In this document: positions 43,909 to 53,160 of the stretch, piece after piece
Layout of the letters: each line of letters starts with the position of its first letter
Numbering within the stretch: the stretch's first letter is position 1
The notes under the pieces: model-generated
The model's input: only the letters and a program-made list of their open reading frames with translations
What the model was told of the DNA's origin: nothing
Database searches by the model: none
Source of the DNA: an uncultured Bacteroidia bacterium
GTDB taxonomy: Bacteria; Bacteroidota; Bacteroidia; Bacteroidales; UBA932
Assembly (NCBI GenBank): GCA_902785575.1
Contig: CACZZF010000019.1
Location: forward strand, 1 to 58,185
Direction: 5' to 3'
Length of the DNA stretch: 58,185 nt
Made by a program: the position numbers and the translations under genes

Positions 43909-46549
43909 CAGGTTATTCACGGCCGTGGTGGCGCTGATTTGCGCCGTTGGATGTGGGATGGTCGGGCCGACGGATCTCCGTACCGAGTACCAGAAAGGTG
44001 ACGTGCTGGTTGAAGCCGGCTCAGCACCGAGGATGAGCTGGATCAATTCTTCCGAGCAAACAGCTTGTCAGATAATTGTTTCCAAGAATAAGAACGGGAA
44101 GGATCCCGTCTGGGATTCCGGAAAAATCGACTCCGGAGAGTCCCACCTTGTGCCTTATGGCGGTCCCGCCTTGGAGCCAATGACAGACTATTACTGGGCT
44201 GTCAGGACCTGGGATGGGAAAGGAAAGGCGACTAAATGGAGCGAGCCTGCCCGTTGGACCACTGGACCAGCGGCAAACGGCTGGGACGCCCAGTGGATCG
44301 GAGCCCCGTGGCAGGAGGATGTGAGAGGCAATTGGTACACCCGCTACCCGATGTTCCGCAAAGAATTCAATGTCGGAGCTAATCTCGTGAGCGCCAACAT
44401 GTTCATAAGCGGCCTGGGATATTTCGAGGCCAGGATAAATGGCGGGAAGGTCGGAGACGATTTCCTCGCCCCTGGACTTACCGACTACACTTTACGCCCG
44501 TTCCTGCGTGAGAATCCAAGGATCCCGTTGGATCCGGAAGTCACGGCCTACAGGACCCTGTACCTCAGCTACGACATTACAAATCAGTTGAAACAAGGAG
44601 CCAACGCCATCGGAGTGACCCTCGGCAATGGATATTTCCACACCCGGCCGACCGCCCAGTCAGCCCAGTGCGAGCCTTACGGAGTTCCGAGGCTGATCGC
44701 CAGGATTGAGCTGACCTACAAAGACGGCCACAGGGAGCACATAAGTACGGACACTTCCTGGAAAGCCGCCGAGTCTCCTTTCATATTCGGAGATATCTGG
44801 CAGGGAGAGGCTTATGACGCCCGTGAGGAACAACCCGGCTGGGACAAAGCAGGATTTGACGATTCCGCTTGGGCCTCAGCCGTTGTACGCACAACCCCTG
44901 ACGGCCCGCTGACCGCCAATAACGGTCCCACGGACAAGATCACCGAAGTCTTCAAACCAGTCTCGTTTGAGAAGCAGGCCGACGGATCCTATAAGGTTGA
45001 CTTCGGCACCGTGATCTCCGGCTGGACACGCTTCAACGGCATAAAAGGCAACGCCGGAGACACATTGAAGGTTGAGTATCTCGGGGAATACGCAAGCCCC
45101 CGTTGCGAGTATATATTCGCCGGAAATGATCCTGTCGACTTCGCTCCCAGATTCACCTGGTTCGTGTTCCGGGAGGCCATCGTCAGCGGCATAAAGGATC
45201 TTGACGCCTCACAGATTACAGCCGAGGCGGTCAACACGAACGTCCCGGTCAATTCCTCATTCTCATCCTCGAATCCGCTCTTTGAGCAGATATTGACCAT
45301 ATTCCAACGCTCCCAGATGGATAACATGCACAGCGCCGTTGCTTCCGACTGCCCCCATAGGGAGCGACTCCCCTACACTGGGGACGGAGAAGTCGCGATG
45401 GCCGCTGTCCTGTCGTCTTTTGACGCGGCATCGTTCTATAACAAATGGATAGGCGATGTGATCGGAAGCCAGAATCCCGAGACGGGTTACGTTCCGAACG
45501 GAGCCCCTTGGGAGCCGATGTGCGGCGGAGGTCCCGCCTGGGGAGCCGCCATCTGCGTGATGCCTTGGGAATTCTATCTCCGTTACGGAGACAAGTCCTT
45601 GCTGGAGAACAGTTTCGAAGGAATGAAGGGGTATGTCAAGTATCTCGGCACTTGGACCAGACCGGACGGCACTATCCTTGTCGCCAAAGCCACCCCGGAC
45701 GGCCAGCCGTTCTACTGGTACAACCTCGGAGACTGGCTACCGCCCCAGAACAATGAGATCCCTTCGGAAGCCCTGATCCACACCTTCGTTTATTGGATTT
45801 GCGTGAGGAACGTCGCCTGGGCGGCAGGTGTCCTTGGTGACAAGGCGTCTGAGAAGGAATATTCAGAATTGAGGGACAAGATCGCCGCTTCTTTCAACGA
45901 GACATTCTACGACAAGGAGACCAAATCGTACGGAGACAACGGAAGCAATGTCCTGGCTTTGTACATGGGTGTTCCCGCCGACAGGCTTGAGGATGTCAAG
46001 GCTACTTTGAGGGAAGAACTCATGGTCAAGAACAATGGCCACCTCAACACCGGAATAATCGGCACACGCTACCTGTTTGAGACTTTAGCGATGAACGGCA
46101 TGGGTGACGTGGCATATACCATCATGAACCAGAGGGACTTCCCGAGCTTCGGCTGGTGGATCGAGCAGGGCGCCACGACTTCATGGGAGCAGTGGAACGG
46201 CAAAGACTCAAGGAACCACCCGATGTTCGGAGGTGGTTTGACATGGTTCTCGAACATGTTGGCAGGCGTGGTAACGGATCCGGAGAAACCTGGTTTCAAA
46301 CACTTCATAGTCAGGCCTATGCCGGTGAAGGATCTCCCTGAGGTCAACTACTCCACTCAGACTCCTTATGGTACTGTGGCGACCAAGGTGACCCATGACG
46401 GACAGACGGTCAAAGTCGAGGTGACAGTGCCTTTCGGCTCCACCGCTACGGTCTATGTCCCTAAGAGCCTGGACGCCGCGATGTCCGCTCCGCTGTCCGA
46501 CGACAGCTACACTATCCATGAAGTAGGCCAAGGACATTTTGTTTTCTAA
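43901..46549 (+). CDS. Alpha-L-rhamnosidase, GH78 family lipoprotein
   Basis: An 882-residue protein starting MFNRLFTAVV with an SPII-like signal (ICAVGC). It has an N-terminal fibronectin-like part (PRMSWINSSEQTACQIIVS), two beta-sandwich domains including PLFEQI, and an (alpha/alpha)6 catalytic barrel with SDCPHRERLPYTGDGEV (about residues 482-498), where family members keep the acid residues, and WWIEQGATTSWEQWNG near 753. It should remove terminal rhamnose from glycans outside the cytoplasm. Start chosen at 43901 because the signal peptide begins there. The overlap with the phosphoribosyltransferase gene is 8 bases; no other polysaccharide-utilisation genes are nearby. Confidence 0.88.
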   Translation: MFNRLFTAVVALICAVGCGMVGPTDLRTEYQKGDVLVEAGSAPRMSWINSSEQTACQIIVSKNKNGKDPVWDSGKIDSGESHLVPYGGPALEPMTDYYWAVRTWDGKGKATKWSEPARWTTGPAANGWDAQWIGAPWQEDVRGNWYTRYPMFRKEFNVGANLVSANMFISGLGYFEARINGGKVGDDFLAPGLTDYTLRPFLRENPRIPLDPEVTAYRTLYLSYDITNQLKQGANAIGVTLGNGYFHTRPTAQSAQCEPYGVPRLIARIELTYKDGHREHISTDTSWKAAESPFIFGDIWQGEAYDAREEQPGWDKAGFDDSAWASAVVRTTPDGPLTANNGPTDKITEVFKPVSFEKQADGSYKVDFGTVISGWTRFNGIKGNAGDTLKVEYLGEYASPRCEYIFAGNDPVDFAPRFTWFVFREAIVSGIKDLDASQITAEAVNTNVPVNSSFSSSNPLFEQILTIFQRSQMDNMHSAVASDCPHRERLPYTGDGEVAMAAVLSSFDAASFYNKWIGDVIGSQNPETGYVPNGAPWEPMCGGGPAWGAAICVMPWEFYLRYGDKSLLENSFEGMKGYVKYLGTWTRPDGTILVAKATPDGQPFYWYNLGDWLPPQNNEIPSEALIHTFVYWICVRNVAWAAGVLGDKASEKEYSELRDKIAASFNETFYDKETKSYGDNGSNVLALYMGVPADRLEDVKATLREELMVKNNGHLNTGIIGTRYLFETLAMNGMGDVAYTIMNQRDFPSFGWWIEQGATTSWEQWNGKDSRNHPMFGGGLTWFSNMLAGVVTDPEKPGFKHFIVRPMPVKDLPEVNYSTQTPYGTVATKVTHDGQTVKVEVTVPFGSTATVYVPKSLDAAMSAPLSDDSYTIHEVGQGHFVF

Positions 46550-46595
46550 AAGGCATTCGCTATATTAGAGAGTTTTTGTTTGTGACTTGTTGGAT

Positions 46596-47957
46596 ATGAA
46601 AAAGATAATACTCCCAATCCTTTGCCTTCTCGCTTTTGTGCCGGTTAACGCCCAGACTTTGCAGACGGCCTATCTCTCCGATGATTTCGTGTATTCCTAC
46701 AGACTCAATCCCGCGTTCCATTCGGATTACAGTTTTGTCGGATTGCCCTTCATTGGAGTGACCTCAGGCGTGTACAAGGGAGACTTCGCCCTGAATAACC
46801 TGTTCTACAAGAATGGTGGAGAGAGGGTCACTTTCATGAATAGCAGTGTGGCTTCATCCGAGTTCCTGGACCACTTCAAAAAAGGTCTGAACAAGTTTAG
46901 CTCGGAGTCTTACACCAATCTCGCGGCGATAGGTTTCAGGTCCGGTGGTCTTTACAATATCGTCGATGTCAATGTCAGGAATTACGCCAGCGGCAAGCTT
47001 CCTGGCGCCATGGCCAGTTTCCTTAAAGACGGAGCCACCACTGACGGATCCTACGACTTGTCAGGGCTGAGAATGCATTCCACTACATTCTTTGAGTTAG
47101 GTATCACCTCGTCCTGGAAAACCAGCCGAAAACTTACCCTCGGCATGAGGTTCAAGGGCGTGATAGGTTTTCTTAACTCCTATATTGACATGGATAAGCT
47201 CACTATCAACCATTCCGGAGAGAACTGGACCGTAAACTCCTCAGGAGTAATCGCTTCCGCTTTCGATGGATATCAGATAGCCTCCAAGCCGGCTTACTAT
47301 GATCCTTCTGTAAGCCTTATTGATTTCAGCAAGACCAAGGTCGGGAAACCCAGGGGCTTGATGAACGGCTATGGCGTCGGCGCTGATGTGGGCGTCTTGT
47401 ATGACGACAGCTCATGGCAGTTGTCAGCCTCGATCTCGGACATCGGGTGTGTGTTCTGGTTCCATAACTTATATGGTCATTCCCCTTCGGCTGTCAAGGA
47501 GTATTCAGCGATGTACACGCCTCATCAGAAAGGGAGCGCTATGGAAAGGGAGTTCTCGGACATCGGAGCCCTGCTTGGAGACGCGGCCAATTTCATAATG
47601 GAGGACGAGTTCCAGACTCTCGGGCTTCTTCCCCTGACCGTGCGCCTGGGAGCCAAGTACTTGTACCTGTCTGACATCTCTTTCGGAGGTCTGGCGACTT
47701 TCCGTTATGACGATATCTGCCCGTTCTACGAGTTGCGCGGATGCGTGAATTACAAGCCGGTAAAGGTAGTGGAGTTAATCGGCAGTGTCGGAGTCGGCAG
47801 CCTTGGAGTGAGCCTCGGAGCCTTCGCCAACGCACGTCTCGGTTTCCTGAATATATTCGCCGGAACAGAGAATCTGATTGGCACTTCCGGATCTGCCTTC
47901 CTGCCCTCATCCAAGGGCTCCCCAAACATGGTGGCCGGACTTAACATCCTCTGGTAA
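46596..47957 (+). CDS. DUF5723 family exported protein
   Basis: A 453-residue protein with a signal peptide (1-20, ending VNAQ) and a beta-barrel-like pattern throughout, ending in an aromatic residue (LNILW). Matches DUF5723, a Bacteroidetes family of probable outer membrane proteins of unknown role. ATG 46596 places the signal at the start; a TTG three codons earlier is less likely. Last core-type gene before the accessory tract. Confidence 0.8.
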   Translation: MKKIILPILCLLAFVPVNAQTLQTAYLSDDFVYSYRLNPAFHSDYSFVGLPFIGVTSGVYKGDFALNNLFYKNGGERVTFMNSSVASSEFLDHFKKGLNKFSSESYTNLAAIGFRSGGLYNIVDVNVRNYASGKLPGAMASFLKDGATTDGSYDLSGLRMHSTTFFELGITSSWKTSRKLTLGMRFKGVIGFLNSYIDMDKLTINHSGENWTVNSSGVIASAFDGYQIASKPAYYDPSVSLIDFSKTKVGKPRGLMNGYGVGADVGVLYDDSSWQLSASISDIGCVFWFHNLYGHSPSAVKEYSAMYTPHQKGSAMEREFSDIGALLGDAANFIMEDEFQTLGLLPLTVRLGAKYLYLSDISFGGLATFRYDDICPFYELRGCVNYKPVKVVELIGSVGVGSLGVSLGAFANARLGFLNIFAGTENLIGTSGSAFLPSSKGSPNMVAGLNILW

Positions 47958-47968
47958 AACGAATAACG

Positions 47969-47987
47969 GCCTCAGAGATTCTGAGGC
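47969..47987. terminator. Weak hairpin after the DUF5723 gene
   Basis: GCCTCAG and CTGAGGC pair over 7 bp around AGATT, 12 nt after the stop. No clear T-run follows, so termination is uncertain. Confidence 0.4.
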
Positions 47988-48210
47988 TGTTACCATTGAA
48001 GTTGGAGTAGGCCGCATCATCGAGCAATCCAAGCACACGATTGCCGTCTATCTTAACAGCGAAGTGTCAATGACTTATTGGCGGATAGGCAAATACATCG
48101 CTGCGGAGTTGGATGCGGTTGGCGGGGACAAGTACGGGTCAAAGATTGTTGCGACAGCGTCGCAACAATTGACCGAACGATATGGAAAAGGCTATAGTGC
48201 GGTAGGTTAG
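47986..48210 (+). pseudogene. DUF1016 (YhcG-type) N-terminal fragment
   Basis: About 70 codons match the N-terminal domain of DUF1016 PD-(D/E)XK proteins: VGVGRIIEQSKHTIAVYLN, then YWRIGKYIAAELDAVGG and LTERYGKGYSAVG. There it stops, where the family continues for about 250 residues. There is no obvious start codon, as the frame runs in from the preceding gap. The rest has been lost. A distinct full-length member lies at 49797. Confidence 0.7.
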
Positions 48211-48392
48211 AGTCGATCCTTTGAAAAATGAGTCTTCAATAGAATTCAGTATCTTTATTGTAACTTATTGAAATGACTATATTCGAAAAGATATCATTAT
48301 CGATTGATTCGGTCATCTCAAATCAAGAAAATCAAAACAAATCAGTTAAGTCGCTAATAATTACCAACTTTGGCGAGTGATATAGATGGATT

Positions 48393-49763
48393 ATGGCGAC
48401 TCTTATTTACTCTCTTTCAGTCGTGAAAGATAGAACTACTGGGAAGCAAGATATTCTGATGCACTTCTTCCATGGCAGGCATAATCAGCGGGCAAAAACG
48501 AATCTTATCACCTTAGTTAAATATTGGGACGAAAAAACCAATGCAATAAGATTCCAAAGGTCTGGTGCATGTCTGAGTGGAAGGCCGCTCTTGTCACGAG
48601 CCTCCAGCAAGTGAACAAGAAATTGGAGGAGATTTCCACCTTCATCCAGGAGGAGTTTATTAAAGCCGGAGCCGGGAAGATTGAGCGTACTAATAAGTGG
48701 CGTTCTTCGAACATGCTGTATCGCATCAAGATTCCCAAAAGAGAACGAAAGAGTAGGTGGACAATTCGACCATCTCTATTTTGGCATACTTCATTGAGGT
48801 GCACGATAACTCTGAATCTCAGAAGCGACAGTACAAGGTCTAAATCGGGTGCTCTAGCGGTTCACCTTTTATCTCAGCACAAGCATTGAGCGGGATGACC
48901 TGACTGCTAATACGCTTCGTCAGTTCGCTGATTATCTTTCAACAGAGCATCAATTCATCAGTAAGGATAAAGCAGGGAAACCTATCATTATCGACAGTCG
49001 TTATCAAGAAGTCTATGACCAAGTACCCGAATGTCGTTATCCGAAACCGCGTGGGAAGAATGATATCATTGGAACCATGTCTCGTTTCCGGACTTTCGTC
49101 AAATGGGCCAAGAAGAATCACCTGACCACCAATGAACCTTTCGACGAGTACGAGATTGGACAGCCGATGTACGGAACGCCGTTTTATATCACTAAGGAGG
49201 AAAGGAATATCCTGTATGCAGCAGAGTTCCCGAAGAATCCGGGGCTTGAAATACAACGTGACATCTTCGTCTTTCATTGTTTCATCGGTTGCCGGGTCGG
49301 AGACCTGCTCCAGATGAAGAAGAGTAACGTGATCAATGGCGCCATCGAATACGTTCCTCGAAAGACAAAGGAGGGTCGTCCGATTACGGTTCGGGTCCCT
49401 CTTGGTCCTACAGCCCTGGAAATCCTGGAACGATATCCCGATGTTCCCGGGAACCGCCTTCTTCCCTTTACTTGTGCACAGGATTATAACCGCAACATCA
49501 AAAAGATGCTCCGCCTCGCCGGAATCGATCGGCAGGTAACAGTCATCAACTCTCTGACCCGAGAAGAAGAGTAGCACCCAATCTGGGAGGTCGCAAGCTC
49601 CCATATGGCCCGTAGGGTTCTAGTTGGGAATCTCTACAAGGAGCTCAAGGATCCCAACCTTATCGCCAAGATATCCGGCCACGTTGAGAACTCCAAAGCC
49701 TTCAACCGCTATCGGAATATTGACGAAGAAATGGCCAAAGAAGTCATTATGAAGTTGGAATAG
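48393..49763 (+). pseudogene. Decayed tyrosine recombinase (integrase)
   Basis: Pieces in different frames add up to a Bacteroidetes-type integrase. An arm-binding start (MATLIYSLSVVKDRTTGKQD) at 48393 shifts frame near 48550 to PKVWCMSEWKAALVTSLQQ, then to RFTFYLSTSIERDDLT near 48860, then runs through SAM-like and catalytic domains. The catalytic region keeps Arg (GCRVGDLL), His-x-x-Arg (SSHMARR), SGH and the tyrosine (FNRYRN), but an in-frame TAG at 49572-49574 splits it. At least two frameshifts and two nonsense codons make it inactive. It probably mobilised an element now reduced to the genes downstream. Confidence 0.85.
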
Positions 49764-49796
49764 TTTCATTACCTTTGTAAAAATGACAGACGCCTT

Positions 49797-50966
49797 ATGA
49801 ATTTCGATTCATTAGTCCATACGATTCACTCTGTGCAGGATGCACTGCAGGAACAGGCGGCACATGCCGTCAATCTTGCACTTACAGCCAGAAATTGGCT
49901 CATCGGTTATTACATCGTTGAATTTGAACAACACGGCGAGGACCGAGCCGAATATGGAGAGCAGCTTTTGAAGAGGCTGGAAACCCGTATCAAGAAAAAG
50001 GGGATGACAGAGCGTCGTTTCCGTGAATTCAGAAGATTGTATATAGTTTATCCCCAACTGAGCACTGAGGTCGCAAAATACCTTGTGAGTCTTCCTGTGG
50101 GCTCTAGTAATCTCCTGAATAATAGCGCAAAAGAGATCCGGCAGACGTCCGCCGAATCTCAAGTCCCCGTAATTCGGCGGACGTCCGCCGAATTGGATGT
50201 GACAGAAGATTGGATGCTCCCGGCAGCAATGCTGTTCAATCGTATCAGCTACTCCAATCTTTCCCTGATATCTCAAATTGACGACCCCATAAAACGATCT
50301 TTCTACGAGATAGAAAACATAAAAGGTTGCTGGTCAAACAGGGAGCTTGACAGACAGATCAGCTCATCATACTTTGAGAGAAGCGGTCTTTCCAAAAACA
50401 AAGCGGCACTATCCGCGATGGTAAAGCAGGAGGCGGTTACATTAACTCCTGTGGATATTCTCCACGAGCCTGTTACGCTTGAATTCCTAGGCTTTAAAAG
50501 TAAGGAGACCTGGACCGAATCTGACCTGGAGGAAGCCATCATCAACCATATGCAAGAGTTCTTGCTGGAAATGGGCAATGGCTTCTGCTTTGAAGCCCGC
50601 CAGAAACGTATCCTTATCGACTCTGACTACTTCAAGGCGGACCTTATCTTCTATCATCGGATTCTCAAATGCCATGTCATCGTTGATATCAAGATCGATC
50701 GCTTCCGCCATGAGTACGCCTCGCAGATGAATACGTACTTGAATTACTACAAGTACGAGGTGATGCAGCCTGGCGATAATCCTCCTGTAGGTTTGTTGCT
50801 CTGCACCGGCAAGGGAGACACATTGGTCAAATACGCAACGGCGGGATTGGATCAAAACATCTTTGTCCAAAAGTATATGATTAACCTGCCCAGCATTGAA
50901 GATTTGACCTCCTACATTGAGAAGGAGACAGAGAAAGAAATCGGAAGACTCTCCTCGGCAAAATGA
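49797..50966 (+). CDS. DUF1016 / YhcG-type PD-(D/E)XK nuclease family protein
   Basis: A 389-residue intact protein. The N-terminal DUF1016_N domain (about 10-150) has the LTARNWLIGYYIVEFEQHG and KGMTERRFREFRRLY signatures; the C-terminal domain (about 235-365) shows a nuclease core with KADLIFYHR and VIVDIKIDRF. The family is often carried on mobile elements and near restriction systems, with suggested roles in DNA repair or defence. Between the domains the sequence has a near repeat, IRQTSAESQ and IRRTSAELD. The stop overlaps the next start (ATGA). Confidence 0.85.
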   Translation: MNFDSLVHTIHSVQDALQEQAAHAVNLALTARNWLIGYYIVEFEQHGEDRAEYGEQLLKRLETRIKKKGMTERRFREFRRLYIVYPQLSTEVAKYLVSLPVGSSNLLNNSAKEIRQTSAESQVPVIRRTSAELDVTEDWMLPAAMLFNRISYSNLSLISQIDDPIKRSFYEIENIKGCWSNRELDRQISSSYFERSGLSKNKAALSAMVKQEAVTLTPVDILHEPVTLEFLGFKSKETWTESDLEEAIINHMQEFLLEMGNGFCFEARQKRILIDSDYFKADLIFYHRILKCHVIVDIKIDRFRHEYASQMNTYLNYYKYEVMQPGDNPPVGLLLCTGKGDTLVKYATAGLDQNIFVQKYMINLPSIEDLTSYIEKETEKEIGRLSSAK

Positions 50967-51565
50967 AAAGCCTAAACAAAACTCGTCGATTTGCAGAACT
51001 ATTCGGCCAGTACATGCCGTCTGCGACTGTGTTCAAGTGCGGGCTGGCGTTGCTGATCATCTGTACCGTAGCGGCATTCGTCATGGCTTATTATCATGAT
51101 GCCTATTCATCTGTTCTGGAATTGAAAGAATTGGCCGCGACGGATGTCTGGTTCAAACTGTTTGTCATTTTGATGGTTCTAGGAGCAGCGCTCTTAGTCG
51201 GATCTCCTCTTCTGGCAATGGTATTGGCTGGTATTACGTTATTATTCCCTAACAGGGAGCCGGAAGTGGTCGAGGAACAGCCCGCTCCGGAAACGCCTGT
51301 AGTCAAGGAAGAGATACCTACCGTTGAAGAGAAAGTTCCCGAAGTCGAGCAACCGGAACGAGTGATTATCAATGAGGCCCGCCTGCGGACCATCTTTGAC
51401 TCGAAGTTTATGAGTGGTTGGACGGACCAAGTTACCAATGCTTTCACTGACTGGTGTTGCGCGCTGTTCGAGTGCCTTTATATCGACTTGCCAAAACGCA
51501 ACAACATCAAAAAGCCTCAAGAGTATTCCGATCTTGTCAAGAAGCGTTTTTACTACCTTCTCTAA
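50963..51565 (+). CDS. Hypothetical two-helix membrane protein with Pro/Glu-rich linker
   Basis: Not recognised. A 200-residue protein with membrane helices at about 25-46 and 63-92, then an acidic Pro/Glu/Val stretch (93-135), then a globular part with a Trp/Cys-rich patch (TDWCCALFECLYIDLP). Starts 4 bases inside the end of the DUF1016 gene, so translation is coupled. The end looks abrupt (KKRFYYLL) and may be truncated. Confidence 0.6.
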   Translation: MKSLNKTRRFAELFGQYMPSATVFKCGLALLIICTVAAFVMAYYHDAYSSVLELKELAATDVWFKLFVILMVLGAALLVGSPLLAMVLAGITLLFPNREPEVVEEQPAPETPVVKEEIPTVEEKVPEVEQPERVIINEARLRTIFDSKFMSGWTDQVTNAFTDWCCALFECLYIDLPKRNNIKKPQEYSDLVKKRFYYLL

Positions 51566-51593
51566 GAGACAATAATCCGGAATTTCAATCCTG

Positions 51594-51638
51594 GAGTTGC
51601 GAGTAATTGGTTGATTATCTGCCAATTGCTCGCAATTC
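51594..51638. repeat. 17-bp imperfect inverted repeat
   Basis: Arms 51594-51610 and 51622-51638 match at 15 of 17 positions around an 11-nt loop (GAGTTGCGAGTAATTGG against its complement). It follows the membrane-protein gene and precedes a T-rich stretch, so it may be a terminator, or an old recombination site. Confidence 0.5.
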
Positions 51639-51685
51639 TCTTTAATCCCTTTCTTTGTTCTACCAAAAAAAGTAATATATGTTTG

Positions 51686-51762
51686 TCACGGCCATTCAGA
51701 AGCCGTGAAGTATCGAACACGTCCTTCGAAGGCCCGAAGCCAAGTGAGGCTCCCTTCGATAC
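51686..51762. other. Possible structured RNA or leader before the excisionase-like gene
   Basis: TCACGGC (51686-51692) pairs with GCCGTGA (51702-51708). Two bases on, GTATCGAA (51710-51717) pairs with TTCGATAC (51755-51762), enclosing CCTTCGAAGG and AGCC-AAGTGA-GGCT, which could make a three-way junction. No known family recognised. Confidence 0.4.
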
Positions 51763-51799
51763 GGGGACCAAGAGAGGCAAAACCCTTAATGTTTTTCAT

Positions 51800-52120
51800 A
51801 TGTGCGAAAAAACATTGGACCTGTTCGAGCTCCTCCGGGAATTTCCCGAAGCAAACCTGACCGTCCACGCCGGAGACCTGGGCCATTTCGCCCGGGAGCT
51901 CCTGGCAGAAGCGCGTCAGGACTTCGAACGCGAGCGCGCTGCGATCGCGGAGGAAAAGAAGGAGGAGTACCTCACCCCTGAGATGGTCAAGACCCTGCTC
52001 AGGATCTCGGAGAGCACGCTCTACCGGATGGCGAAAACCAAGATTCTCATCCCTGTATTTGTCGGCGGACAGAAGCGCTACCGGCGCTCCGACCTCGACA
52101 AGATCCTCAGCCCCTCGTAG
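51800..52120 (+). CDS. Excisionase-like helix-turn-helix protein
   Basis: A 106-residue protein whose C-terminus (about 62-104) is a MerR-type HTH of the excisionase family: YLTPEMVKTLLRISESTLYRM, then VGGQKRYRRSDLDKIL. The N-terminal half is acidic and helical. I start at ATG 51800 because the upstream extension is unlike protein and crosses the structured leader. Such genes lie next to integrases on Bacteroidales mobile elements. Confidence 0.75.
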   Translation: MCEKTLDLFELLREFPEANLTVHAGDLGHFARELLAEARQDFERERAAIAEEKKEEYLTPEMVKTLLRISESTLYRMAKTKILIPVFVGGQKRYRRSDLDKILSPS

Positions 52121-52122
52121 CG

Positions 52123-52578
52123 ATGCTTTACACGATCATCTATGATTTCATGTGGAAAGACCTGCGGCTTCGAGGCGCGGAGAAGGAGGTCTTTGCCGTG
52201 ATTTATGGCTTTTGGAAGAAAGGAAAGACTATGGTCGATATCCCGATCCAGACGGTCATGGCCATCACCGGCCTGAGCCGGACCTCGGTCATCCTGGCGA
52301 AGAGAAGTCTCATCGCCAGGAAGCTGATCGCCGCCCACGAAGTCAGTGGAAAACCTTCCCGCTATGTAGTCCTGATTCCGGACCCGTGCGAAAACCATAC
52401 GGGTACAGAGTCTGAATGGAAACCCGTGCAAAAACAGAACGGGTACCGGTATCAAAACAACACGGGTGCGGATACTGCACCCAAAACAAACAGTAATTAT
52501 AAAACTAATTCTTATGAACGAAATAAATCAAATTGTATCAGTTCTTGTGAAGAATTCGATACTCCCGACAAGGAATGA
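52123..52578 (+). CDS. Winged-helix, replication-initiator-like protein of a mobile element
   Basis: A 151-residue protein with an N-terminal winged helix (about 1-88; LRGAEKEVFAVIYGFWKKG, then TVMAITGLSRTSVILAKRSL) and a low-complexity tail rich in Asn, Thr and Lys. It begins 2 nt after the excisionase-like gene. The tail is encoded over regular ACCCGT/ACGGGT repeats (see 52382-52467). Such proteins accompany excisionases on Bacteroidales elements; replication or regulation is inferred only. Confidence 0.65.
   Translation: MLYTIIYDFMWKDLRLRGAEKEVFAVIYGFWKKGKTMVDIPIQTVMAITGLSRTSVILAKRSLIARKLIAAHEVSGKPSRYVVLIPDPCENHTGTESEWKPVQKQNGYRYQNNTGADTAPKTNSNYKTNSYERNKSNCISSCEEFDTPDKE
52382..52467. repeat. 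Iteron-like ACCCGT/ACGGGT repeats
   Basis: ACCCGT or its complement ACGGGT occurs at 52382, 52399, 52422, 52439 and 52462, with spacings 17, 23, 17, 23. Two 40-bp direct units (52382-52421 and 52422-52461) each hold one inverted pair. They lie inside the coding end of the winged-helix gene. Confidence 0.7.
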
Positions 52579-52672
52579 CCTTGTCGCCAAGTTTCCGGCT
52601 CAAATAGAGGGAATGGAAAAAGAGACGCTGGTGGAAGCGCTCAGCCAGATCTACCGCAAGGCCGTCGAGTAA
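52514..52672 (+). CDS. Small helical protein of the mobile element
   Basis: 52 residues starting MNEINQIVSVLVKN and containing LPTRNDLVAKFPAQIEG. It overlaps the end of the winged-helix gene in another frame. Not recognised, but small genes in this place are usual in related elements. No membrane helix or signal. Confidence 0.5.
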   Translation: MNEINQIVSVLVKNSILPTRNDLVAKFPAQIEGMEKETLVEALSQIYRKAVE

Positions 52673-53013
52673 AAGGAGAGCGTTCTGTCCGCCATGATGC
52701 CTTTGTTTGAAGCAGAAGCGGCAATAGTCAAGGCCAGGAAGGATTTCATGACGCCGGCAAACCCGCTTATCAAGTAGACGTTGCCGCGATAGAAATAGCC
52801 CTGTCCCTTGCGGAAAATGAGCGGGACCTCGTCCGGCTCGTGAATAAGGGTGGCAATATCCAGGACATAATTCTTCCACTGATCATCCTGGAGGAGGACT
52901 TCGAGTGTCTTCATCTTCACGGCCAATTCATCGGAGATCTCCGTACTCGGGCAGTCCCGGAGTTTCCTCGAATACTGGAGAATCCGCACCAAATTGACCC
53001 CCCTTTTCCGCAC
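52651..53013 (-). pseudogene. Fragment of a RepA/AAA-like ATPase, inverted
   Basis: About 120 codons on the minus strand contain a P-loop-like strand (YLISGFAGVMKSFLALTIAA) preceded by EVPLIFRKGQGYFYRGNV, as in RepA/primase-associated ATPases. The start would be GTG 53013 within an IS-end-like sequence, and the gene ends abruptly where it meets the plus-strand small gene. The second glycine of the P-loop is Met. Probably the N-terminal piece of an ATPase that was rearranged relative to its normal neighbours. Confidence 0.5.
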
Positions 53014-53160
53014 GTAATTGACCCACCTGAATTCTTCTTTTCATCAACAAACGAAATGCAGGCTGTGAGGATGAAAAACCGCAACAGCCTGCATTCTATT
53101 TAGGGTTTCATTCTCAAGAGAGGTGGGTCACTTTCCTTCGGAAAGGTGGATCACTTTCGT
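52995..53160. mobile_element. Remnant IS ends (IS21-like)
   Basis: AATTGACCCCCC and AATTGACCCACC occur at about 52995 and 53016 on one side; GGTGGGTCACTTTC and GGTGGATCACTTTC recur in tandem at about 53122-53158 on the other. Repeated TGACCC/GGGTCA at ends is characteristic of IS21-type elements. No transposase is left between them, only a hairpin. Family assignment is tentative. Confidence 0.4.
53055..53095. repeat. ATGCAGGCT stem-loop, copy 1
   Basis: AATGCAGGCTGT (53055-53066) and its perfect complement (53084-53095) enclose a 17-nt loop (GAGGATGAAAAACCGCA). A second copy with the same inner arms and a similar loop lies at 56912-56962. Confidence 0.75.

Noticed and set aside
49572..49574. 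TAG as a recoded sense codon in the integrase
   Set aside because: The same gene has frameshifts and other stops, and no other gene here uses in-frame TAG, so decay explains it better.
53110..53160. Tandem GGTGGGTCACTTTC repeats as a CRISPR array
   Set aside because: Only two short adjacent copies, no spacers of constant length and no cas genes.
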